From Rugalucina vietnamica (lineage: Eukaryota > Mollusca > Bivalvia > Lucinida > Lucinidae): a stretch of DNA of 64,000 bases. Each line of letters starts with the position of its first letter. Position 1 is the stretch's first letter. Under the pieces are notes generated by a model, which was not told the origin of the DNA, did not search any database, and was given only the letters and a program-made list of their open reading frames with translations. Positions 40,501 to 52,700 of this stretch are shown here, piece by piece. The DNA is taken from the NCBI GenBank assembly GCA_964017185.1, contig OZ024870.1, forward strand, positions 34,309,621 through 34,373,620, written 5' to 3'. Both the position numbers and the translations under genes were made by a program.

Positions 40501-43500
40501 CCATTATAAGTCTATGAGACGTATAAGTTGCCATGGCAACCAGAGTTCTTATCCGATCTGAACAAAAATCAACAATTTTGGTTCCCCCTCCTGTGGATGC
40601 TTTATGCCAAAATTTTGTCCACACAGCTTCAGAGGAGATGTCATTTGAAATTGTGGACGACGGACGACGACGGACGGATGACAGATACCTACCTATCCTA
40701 TAAGCTCACCTTTGAGCCTTCGGCTCAGGTGAGCTAAAATCGGGAGACAAATCTTACAGTGTCAGATTTATTAGTCTGGCATCAATACGGTATCAACTGG
40801 AATTGTAACAATATGCTGCATTTATTGTTTAACAGGTGCTCATCGCTTTAAGGTTATCAATTATCAAAACTGAGACTTAATTGATATAATGTGTGATGGT
40901 TTCCAAGGATACAGTGTTGCCAGCTGACAAAGTATCTCCTCATCTGGAAGATCTCAGAAAGATGCTGCATCTTCTCTTGATGTTCCTGGACTGCTAGTCG
41001 TAGTCTGTACTGCTGGCTCCACTGGCTGAACATCTTTCTGACTAGCTGCTGCTCATACATGGCTTTAAGTGACTCTTAAATCAAAGGGTTAACATATTTA
41101 AATGGATTAAAAATATATTTATTTAATTCGTATCTAGTTAACAAAGGATAATCATTGCCAAATTTTGAATAGACACATTAACTTTAATAGCCAAGTCATA
41201 CCAAAGCACTTTTCAGGGCCTATACAAATAGGAAGAATGAGATGAACAACTTTGTGTAAATACATGTATCATTAATAAAAGAATCAAAAACCATAGCAAA
41301 TATGGATAATATTCTGAGAAATGAACTCTTTACCAATATTAACATACACCACCTGACAGATGATGATAAATTTAAATACTGTATGACCGTAGCAGACTGC
41401 AAACCGGTATCAAAATTTTTGATAAATGCATACGAGAAAAGAAACGCTATGCTTTCTAAGCAATGAAAATAGAATAAACACATAAATTCAATCTTAAAGG
41501 ATGAACAGTTGAAATGTTGACTACTTTAAATAAGATAATTAATATTTAGTTCACGGAGTAAAAGCAACGAACATTGACAGTGCATCATAAGCCTTTGTAG
41601 GCTGGCTATTAAATACTATATATATACACTGTGCTTATATTATATTTTGTATAGTTGCATGTATATTATTGTTTGACAGGTTGTACTTTAAATAATAAAC
41701 AACATACATACATATGGAAGTTAATTCAATTCTAGTCTACCTTTCTCTTGTTTCTTCTTTTTCCTCCTTAACCAATACAGGCACCACCAATGTAGGCATT
41801 TCCTCACTCTCACCATGTTGCAATGTCTGGTAGCCTTAAACTGGTTCACAATGGCAACTCTCTTATCAGATAACCTGGCCTGCCAGATTAACCAATGCTG
41901 AAAATAGTATGATATAAACTACAAATAATTGTGAGGTTTGGTGACATAAAATTGGAAGTTTTTTTATTCTATTCAGGCACCACCCGTGTAGACATTCCCT
42001 CACTCTCACCATATTGCAATGTCTGGTAGCCTTAAACTGGTTCACAATGGCAACTCTCTTATCTGATAGCCGGGCCTGCCAGATAAGCCAATGCTGAAAA
42101 TATGAAGATAAAAAATGCAATCTGAGCCTGTGCGTGAGAAAACCAACAATTTGTGTTTCTGACAGGTCTGACACAAACACGTTTGTACAGTCACAGAAGC
42201 AGGCTAGAAGTTTGAAATGTTGGATATAAGAAGACAAGGAATTGTACTATCCGTGTAGCGAAAACAAAGGCGCTGATCAGCTGTGCAGTTACTGCACAGC
42301 TGATCTGCGTCTTTGTTTTCGCATATGCAAATTGTTGGTTTTCTCATGCGAAGGCTCATTTATTGAATTCATGTGAGTGAAAACTTCTTTTAAGCCTGAC
42401 AACAGTGAAATGGCAGGAATTTATTGTATAAAATGATTCATGTCATGTCACGTATACAGCAGGGCTGGCTGTGATGCATATTATGGTCTCAAACTCAAAC
42501 TCATTTTGTCTGTTTGTTTGTTAGAGTTTATGCTTAACATCCCAAGTAATGTCAGGATAATGCCAATGCATGCTGAATACTAAAACAGTACTTTCACAGC
42601 TCTCTATAAATAAATTACTATCGTGTTACAATAAACCACCAGTTCCACAAAGCTATTGATGTTAATCCAAAATTCATGCAAATAACAAGCCTGTTTTAGA
42701 GAGAAACTAGCAAATATAGTGAATGTCCCTGTCAACCACAGTTTCATTTTATAAGAAATATAGCTTATGCATGTCTAAATGTCATACATAATCTGCATGT
42801 TAGCATGGAATAGTGTAGAAATTCTCACCTGAGCCTGTACCCTGTAAGCCCAGAACTGTAGTGCTACATTGGCCATGTGTTGTCTGTGGTGAACCAACTC
42901 TAGTTCTGACTGCCATCTCGACCACATGGACCTTTAAAAAGAGGGACACATTAGCTTCAAATTAACATTTAGATGCTTGGTTTGGTTGTTTCCCACCTCG
43001 GTTTTTGGAGTGGGAATCTTTTTATGATTGCGCCTTTTCCTGATCTTTGCCTACTTGTACCTTTTTGGAAAGTGTAGTGAAAAAACACTCCTTTTAGTTT
43101 ACTACCACTGACATCTAGTCCAAAGCAGGGGAAAGATAAAAGTGCATGTGGCACAGTTGGCATCTGTCCAAAGGCGTCAGTTTAAACATGCTTTCTTGTT
43201 CCTTGCACCACAAGATCAACAAATTACCTTTTTTCAGTTTTTGTGTCTTCTTTATAATTTAAGTAAAAATAAATTATATTCACTTTGACCCAGAAACATT
43301 GTTGATTGGTAGTTTTGTTTTCATCACAAAGATAGTACATTACGAAAACTTGCCCATGCAATATACAGAGAATTTTTTCACCTGTAAAAATTGAAAATTC
43401 CATCAGAAAATTTTTGATATTTTTCTTATTTTTGCTCAAAACATAGATTGTGGGTACACGTTAGAACCGCCTCGCCGAGGCGGTTCTAACGAGTACCCAC

Positions 43501-43720
43501 AATCTATGTTTTGGAGCAAAAATAAGAAAAATAGGTATACCCCGGCGTACCCCAGTTTAGCTATATAAAAGTGGGGTTCAAGGGGGTATACATTACACGG
43601 ACTTGTTTTCCTGATGAAAACAGCTCAACAATTACAAGACTCAAGTTATGTTCTATGGCTGTAAAACCAAATTTATGAAAGAAACTTGAAAGAAAACCAG
43701 AATGTTGTTTACTTTTTTTT

Positions 43721-43751
<31 letters not shown>

Positions 43752-46700
43752 TTTTTTTTTTTTTTTTTGTTTCTCATAAACCAGAGTGATATACTGTAAG
43801 TTCGGAAATTTTCGCGTGACTTTTCTTTCCCAAATTTTCTATTTCCAAATTATTAGCGCGTTCTTGAATTCACGAGCGAGTACTCGTGCAGTCTCTAAAG
43901 CTTATAGTAATTCTTTATTAGCAAGAACTTCGAATTCGCAAGACAGCCTATTTGTGAATATTTGCGAAAATTAAGTTCTCGCGAATATTTCCGAATCTAC
44001 AGTATATAGCCTACCTGAGAAGACCTGTATTGTAATGCTCCAGAGCTGTCTTACTCTTCTCTTGTTTATGTCTTCTACAATCTGTGTACACAATCCAGGC
44101 ATCTAGACATTTCCTTGTCAGCTTACACGAACCTGCAGTTAATAGATAACATCCAGGACCCAGTTGTTCAAAGCATCGTTAGCTTAACGATATCGTTAAG
44201 ACATAAATTTGTTAAGCAAATATCAGCTAAAGTAACAAATACACTGTTATTTTTTGTTGAAAAAATGTGAGAATCCTTTGCACTGCAACTAACGACGTCG
44301 TTAGTTTTGAACAACTGGGCCCAGTTGTTCAAAACTAACAACGTCGTTAGTTAATGTTTCGTTAAAATTTCAAACATGAATATTACAAATACACTGTTAT
44401 TTTTTGTTGAAAAAATGTGAGAATCCTTTGCACTGCAAAGGATTCTCACAGTTTTTCAACAAAAAATAACAGTGTATTTGTTACTTTAGCTGATATTTGC
44501 TTAACAAATTTATGTCTTAACGATATTGTTAAGCTAACGATGCTTTGAACAACTGGGCACAGATTTCATTGGAAATGTGGTGTCATGAGAAACAAACAAT
44601 GTGGTTTCGGAACAGGTATGATACAAACCAGCCTTACCAGTCACAGAAAAAACCCCGAAGCTTGAAATTTGGGATATAAGTAGAAAAGGAATTGTACTAG
44701 CCATGTAGCGAAAACAAAGGTGCTGATCAGCTGTGCAATTACTGCACAGCTGATCTATGCCTTTGTTTTCGCCTATGCATTTTGTTGATTTTCTTATAAG
44801 AAAATCAACAAAATGCATACTAGGCGAAAACAAAGGCACTAATATGCAGTGGCTCATGTGTCTCTTGCAATGAGTAAAACTGCATGTGACAAGCAAACAA
44901 TTACAGTGTGGTTCATGCTGTAATCATCTGTTCCAAATCTTTGAATGATATGCTTTACTTCTTGCCTCCAACAGCACTAACTGGGTTAGCTTAGGTGACT
45001 TCCTAATGTTTTGTACCTTAAGAAACCTTAGTCATTTTACAGGCATTTTATACATTTTTCATTCTTGTGTATGTGTCTCCTTTTTGTGTGTGGGGTTGGG
45101 GTGCTCTTGATGCCAAATAGTCACAGCAAGAGGAGTCCACTTCTGTGGTTGCACAGTTTGGTTTGTGTCTGGTCTGATTATGGTAGGGTGACAATGGGTA
45201 AAAAAAGGCCTCTATTTCTAGGGGGTACCCGGTCATCCAGTATCACAAAACGTCTCGTATATAAAAATGATCAGCAGATTCTGTAGTATATGGAACTGCC
45301 GGCATAAATTGGCAAAAGTGATGGCGAGCTGAGAAATCCAAGATGTTGTCCAACATGGCCGCCAGAGTGAAAACTCCAAATTTTAGGGTATATATGCATT
45401 TAGTGTATATATGCATTAGATTAGAAACACCACAGAAAACTAAAGTTTTAGACAATAACTGTCTTACCATGCTGTTCAGCCAAGGCCAGTTTTGTGTTTC
45501 TCACTCTCCGTCTCACCACATACTCCTTCCAGGCTCGGAAACTCTTCTGCCACAGCACATACCTGGATAAGATTTGAGCCTGTGCGTGAGAAAACCAACA
45601 GTTTGGGTTCCGACCAGGTCCAACACAAACCGGGCTGTACAGTCACAGAAGATGGTTAGGGGGTGGAAATTTTGGATTTTGAAAGTAGAGGGATTGTACT
45701 ATACGTGTAGCAAAAACAAAGGCGCTGATCAGCTTCGCAGTTAGTGCGAAGCTGATCTGCGCCTTTGTTTTTGCCTATGCAGATTGTTGGTTTTCCCATG
45801 TGGTGGCTCATTTTATTCAACTAGAAAATGTGTTTATGAAACACCAACTGGTAAGCCAATTTCAAGATGTAAAAATGTCCAAAAAATGACTAAGTTCAAA
45901 CTGTAAAAAAGTGACAAAAATTAACCTGAGGAGTATACCCCAACCACATGCATATCTTCAAAGCATGGTCAAAATGTCTGCAAAGTTTCAAAAGTATCGG
46001 TATGTAATTGTAGGAGGAGTTGCGCACACAAGGTACCCTCTATCCATCCACTAAAATGCCCGAAAAAATGACTAAGTTCAACTTGTGAAAAAAATGACAA
46101 AAAATAATCTAAGGATTATATCCAAACCACATGCATATCTTCAGACCATGCCCATAATACATGTAAAGTTTTAAATGAATTGGCATGAAACTGTAGGAGG
46201 AGTTGCGCACACAAGGTACCCACTGCCCATTCAATGCCTAAAAAATGGCTAAGTTCAAATTTCGAAAAAAGTGATAAAAATTAATCTGAGGATAATATCC
46301 AAACCACATGCGTATCTTCAAAGCATGGTCACAACATCTGTAAAGTTTCAAGAGAATCGGAATAAAACTGTAGGAGGAGTTGCGCACACAAGGTATCCAC
46401 TATCTATTCACTTTATCAAGAATTAAAAAGGGAAATAACTCTAACAGAATCGGCCCCTAGCCCCTTGAATTTACCTGAAAGAAAAAATACGGGTCCTCTT
46501 AATTTTCATATACAAGCTACATACCAAATTTCAAGATCCTAGCTCTAACGGTTCCTGACCGAGTGATCACGCATCACAGACTGACTGACTGACTGCACGC
46601 ACTCACTCACTCACTCACTGCACTGCACGGATAGACCCAAACCAATATGCCCCCTCAACTTCTTCCGAAGTTGGGGGCATAAAAATTAGAGTCCATAAAC

Positions 46701-49700
46701 TGAAGTTGCTGTTTTACAGATAGACCAAAACCTCTTTATAACACTATTGTTGTGGTCCACGCCAATTTCCGTGTTAGCTATCCATTCCGTGTTTAAAAGA
46801 GAGCAAAATGTATAGATATATAGCAAAAGCAGTCTTTGGGGTCCAGCAATGGTCCGTGTTATATCCAAAACCATGTTATAACGAACCGTGTTATAAAGAG
46901 GTTGAGGTATACTTCAAACTGTTTTAGCAGGGATTGAAGCCAATAATGGTCATATGACCATAACACATAAATTTGTGTTTGAAGGAGTTTTGGTAAAATT
47001 CAAAGTAAAAAAAAAAAATTCATTAGATCTAGAACTGTTCTACTGCATTAAAGAAAATGATAGAAGCTTTTAGAAAAGGTAGATAACAATGTGACATATT
47101 ATAGACATTTTTGAAATATTTAATTCGAAAGACTCCATGATGGGTATGACTACTATGACTATACATGTAACTATGAATATCTAGTGATCAAATCTTTCCA
47201 AACTAATTGACAACAGCCTCTACTATACCTGTGGTGACATTCAGCTCTGACCACAAGTCTCCATTCCTTTCTTGCCTCCCACCACTGAATGTGCCACTCA
47301 GAAAATACCAGTCTCAATAGCCTCTGACGGTAGTGAGACCTGAAACATGGACATATATATTTGCAAACGACTGTTGTCTTACCTCCCAACACTGGATAAA
47401 CCACTCAGAAAATACCAGCCTTAAAATACTAGTAGCCTTGAAGTGAGAACTGAAATATAAGGATACAGCACTGATTACATTATAAATTTGGATCAAATAG
47501 TTTTGCATTCTGATTCTTGCAAGGCAAGGAATAAAGATTTTCATTTGAGATCATAAATGAGCCACCTCGTGGGAAAACCAACAATGTGGTTTCCGACCAG
47601 GTCTGACACAAACCGGCCTGTACAAGCACAGAAAAGAGCTAGAAGCTTGAAATTTCGGATTTAAGTAGAAGAGGAATTGTGCTATCCGAGTAGCAAAAAC
47701 AAAGGTGCTGATCAGCTTCGCGGTTACCGCAAAGCTGATCTGCGTCTTTGTTTTCGCCTATGCAGATTGCTGGTTTTCCCACGAGGTGGCTCAAATATTA
47801 TTGGTAGGATCAATTCATTGGTCATAAAAATAATATTTTTTACAACAAACTTTGTGTATGCTTACAGAGATATGAGCCGCCACATGGGAAAACCAACAAT
47901 CTGCCTATGCGAAAACAACCGCGAAGCTGATCAGCGCCTTTGTTTTCGCTACTGGGATAGTACAATTCCTCTTCTACTTAAATCCGAAATTTCAAGCTTC
48001 TAGCTCTTTTCTGTGCTTGTATAGGCCGGTTTGTGTCGGACCTGTTCAGAAACCACATTGTTGGTTTTCCCTCGAGACGGCTCACACTAGAAAAAGTGCC
48101 TTGAGAGGCACGTATACCCCCGGCTGGCAGCCACCAAGCCCCCTTCCCTACCCCCTACCTAAACAACCCGGCACATGCTCACCCCTGACAATGAACCTCA
48201 CATCACCAACGAAAGACAGTACCCTCATCAAGTACATTTTTTAAATAAGCAGTGTACTTTACATACAAACATGGGGAAGTGTAGTTTTAGAATGACATAT
48301 CTATTTTAGAGCGGTATACATAGCTGACGTGTATACCCAATCTAGGATATAAGCGCGGACATTTTGGGTCAGGCCCTCAGTCCTAGATTGAAATGAAAGT
48401 AGAATGTCATTCTTAAAAAAAAAAAAAAGTCCTAGATCTTGACCTCAGGTCCCACCCCCACCCCCATGCATGGACCCTTGGGTCTAGCCCTTATGTGGTA
48501 CCTATGTTGTGTTGTAAGCATGAACGCTTTCTAATACATGGTTGTCAAGATATAGACACACAGAATATTAATCTTCGTAACTATTGTATTTTATGTGTCC
48601 TAGATTTTGACCTCCAGCCCCACCCCTAGAGTTTGGTGCCATGGAATTTAATTCAACCCTAAAGGTATCTATGATCCAAACAGGAATACATTCCTATAAG
48701 TATTTGTTATGATATGAACTTTAGAGATGAAAAAACACTATGTAAATAGCACATTTTCAAGGTGACCTAGATTTTGACCTCTAGCCCCACCCCCAGGCAT
48801 GGACCCAGGATCCGAACTGACAGAAAACTAGAAATTGGCTGCAAGCAAGGGCTTTCAGTATACCCCCCGCGAAATTATCTGAAGCTGGCCAATAACTTCC
48901 TAATTCAAACATGCAGAAAATTTGTCAAGGATATTTTTTCAGCATTATAATTCTTCATGTACATCCTCAGTATGCCAGTCACAAGATATTAAAACTTGAG
49001 GTTAATTTCACTGTATGCACTATGATCATTATTGTTTATCATGAGAAATGGTAAAAAATTGGCTAAGTAAAATGAAAGCTGTAAATTTGTCAAAAATTAA
49101 CTTTTCAGCATGAAAATTATTCATGCAAATCTAAAATTTATCTGGAACAGATCTACAAAGAATCTAAAAGAAACACTGAAAGCCCTAAGAGGAGCTGATT
49201 ACACAAAGTATGCACTATCAACCATTATTGTATATTAGCAATGGTAAAAATGACTATGCTGAAAAATGCTGTAAATTTGTCAAAAATTATTTTTTCATCA
49301 TTATAATTCTTCATGCACATCTTCAATATGTGTGGAACATGTCTGTAAAGTATTGATTAGAAATACTGAAAGCCCTAGGAGGAGTTGATTTCACAAAACA
49401 TGCACTACCAACCATTATTGTATAAGCAATGGTCAACTAGAAATTGGCTGCAAGCAAGGCTTTCAGTATACCCCCCGCAAAATTATCTGAAGCTGGCCAA
49501 TAACGTCCTAAGTCAAACATGCAGAAAATTTGTCAAAGATATCTTTTCAGCATTATAATTCTTAATGTACATCCTCAGTATGCCAGTCACATCTATAAGA
49601 TATTAAAAGAATATATTGAAAGCTTGAGGTTGATTTCACTGTATGCATTATGATCATTATTGTTTATCATGAGAAATGGTAAAAAAATTGGCTAAGTTAA

Positions 49701-52700
49701 ATGAAAGCTGTAAATTTGTCAAAAATTAACTTTTCAGCATGCAAATTGTTCATGCACATCTAAAATATATCTGGATCAAATCTACAAAGAATTTAAAAGA
49801 AACACTGAAAGCCCTAAGAGGAGCTGATTTCACAAAGTATGCACTACCAACAATTATTGTATATAAGCAATGGTCAAGAAATGGCTATATTGAAAAATGA
49901 TGTAAATTTGTCAAAAATCACTTTTTCAGCATTATAATTCTTCATGCACATCTTCAATATGTGTGGAACATGTCTGCAAAGTATTGAAAAGAAATACTGA
50001 AAGCCCTAGGAGGAGTTGATTTCACAAACTATGCACTACCAACCATTATTGTATATAAGCAATGGTAAAAAATGACTATGTTGAAAAATGTTGTAAATTT
50101 GTCAAAAATCATTTTTTCATCATTATAATTCTTCATGCACATCTTCAATATGTGTGGAACATGTCTGCAAAGTATTGAAAAGAAATACTGAAAGCCCTAG
50201 GAGGAGTTGATTTCACAAAACATGCACTACCAACCATTATTGTATAAGCAATGGTCAAAAGATGGCTATGTTAAAAATTGCTGTAAATTTGTCAAAAATT
50301 ATTTTTTCATCATTATAATTCTTCATGCACATCTTCAATATGTGTGGGACATGTCTGCAAAGTATTGAAAAGAAACACTGAAAGCCCTAGGAGGAGTTGA
50401 TTTCACAAACTATGAACCACCAACCATTATTGTATATAAGCAATGTTCAAAAAATGGCTATGTTGAAAAATGCTGTAAATTTGTCAAAAATTATTTTTTC
50501 ATCATTATAATTCTTCATTCACATCTTCAATATGTGTGAAACATGTCTGCAAAGTATTGAAAAGAAATACTTAAAGCCATAGGAGGAGTTGATTTCACAA
50601 ACTATGCACTACCAACCATTATTGTATAAGCAATGGTCAAAAAAATGGCTATGTTAAAAATTGCTGTTAATTTGTCAAAAATTATTTTTTCATCATTATA
50701 ATTCTTCATGCACATCTTCAATATGTGTGGAACACGTCTGCAAAGTATTGAAAAGAAATACTGAAAGCCCTAGGAGGAGTTGATTTCACAAACTATGAAC
50801 CACCAACCATTATTGTATATAAGCAATGTTAAAAAAAATGGCTATGTTGAAAAATGCTGTAAATTTGTCAAAAATTATTTTTTCATCACTATAATTCTTC
50901 ATGCACATCTTCAATATGTGTGGAACATGTCTGCAAAGTATTGAAAAGAAATACTGAAAACCCTAGGAGGAGTTGATTTCACAAACTATGCACTACCAAC
51001 CATTGTTGAATATGCCAATTATCGAAAATTGGCTAAGTTCAAAATGCTGTAAATTTGTCAAAATTATTTTTTTTAGCATAATACTTCTTCATGCATATCT
51101 TCAATATCTCTGGCACATATCTGCAAAGTATCAAAAGAGAATATTGAAGGCTGTAGGAGGAGTTGATTTCACAAAGTATGCACTATTAGCACTATGGCAA
51201 ACATTCTATGTATAGATTTAAAAAGTCCAATAACTCTTGCAAAACTGACCCTTTGGCCCCTAAATTCATATGACACATGTGTTGTCTAATGGTGCAGGTG
51301 TGTTAAAAATATGAAGAACATCGGGCAAAAACTACTTCAGTTATTCAGCAAAGATGTCAAAATGTTGACGGAATGACGGAATGACGGAATTACGGACAGG
51401 CTGAAAACAGTATACCCCCCTAAAACTTCGTAAAATTATTTTTTCATCATTATAATTCTTCATGCACATTTTCAATATGTGTGGAACATGTCTGCAAAGT
51501 ATTGAAAAGAAATACTGAAAGCCCTAGGAGGAGTTGATTTCACAAACTATGCACTACCAACCATTGTTGAATATGGCAATTCTCGAAAATTGGCTGTTCA
51601 AAATGCTGTAAATTTGTCAAAATTCATTTTTTCAGCATAATACTTCTTCATGCATATCTTCGTTATCTCTGGCACATGTCTGTAAAGTATTGAAAAGAAA
51701 TACTGAAAGCCCTAGGAGGAGTTGATTTCACAAAACATGCACTACCAACCATTATTGTATGAGCAATGGTCAAAAAAGGCTATGTTAAAAATTGCTGTAA
51801 ATTTGTCAAAAATTATTTTTTCATCATTATAATTCTTCATGCACATCTTCAATATGTGTGGAACATGTCTGCAAAGTATTGAAAAGAAATACTGAAAGCC
51901 CTCGGAGAAGTTGATTTCACAAACTATGAACTACCAACCATTATTGTATATAAGCAATGTTCCAAAAATGGCTATGTTGAAAAATGCTGTAAATTTGTCA
52001 AAAAATATTTTTTCATCATTATAATTCTTCATGCACATTTTCAATATGTGTGGAACATGTCTGCAAAGTATTGAAAAGAAATACTGAAAGCCCTAGGAGG
52101 AGTTGATTTCACAAACTATGCACTACCAACCATTATTGAATATGGCAATTATCGAAAATTGGCTAAGTTCAAAATGCTGTAAATTTGTCAAAATTCATTT
52201 TTTCAGCATAATACTTCTTCATGCATATCTTCAATATATCTGGCACATATCTGCAAGGTATCAAAAGAGAATATTGAAAGCTGTAGGAGGAGTTGATTTC
52301 ACAAAGTATGCACTATAATAGCACTATGGCAAACATTCTATGTATAGGTTTAAAAAGTCCCATAACTCTTGCAAAACTGACCCTTTGGCCCCTAAATTCA
52401 TATCACACATGTGTTGTCTAATGGTGCAGGTGTGTTGAAAATTTGAAGAACATCGGGCAAAAACTACTAAAGTTATTCAGCAAAGATGTCAAAACTTCGT
52501 TTTGCAGGGGGTATAAAAAGCAAACCCTATGGCCAAAAAAAAAATTACAATTGTTTCTCAGGCACTTTTTGGAAAAAACAGATGAGGCAGGCAGGTTTTT
52601 TTTTTTTTTTTTTTTTTTCACCCAAAAACAGATGAGGCCACTTTTTTTTTGGCAACCGGAAAAACATGCGTGAAAAAAAATTGATATTTTTCTAATTTTG

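Noticed and set aside
40750..40800. 45-nt segment with TTCCAG acceptor and GTAAGA donor near exon 7
   Set aside because: All three phases contain a stop, although YRIDARLINLT looks SFI1-like. Treated as a relic or coincidence.
42969..43163. 64-codon minus frame between exons 4 and 5
   Set aside because: No splice boundaries in phase and no SFI1-like pattern.
48826..52516. Regularly spaced repeats resembling a CRISPR array
   Set aside because: Units are about 190 bp, diverge along their whole length, and lie in a eukaryotic intron; no short repeat-spacer structure.
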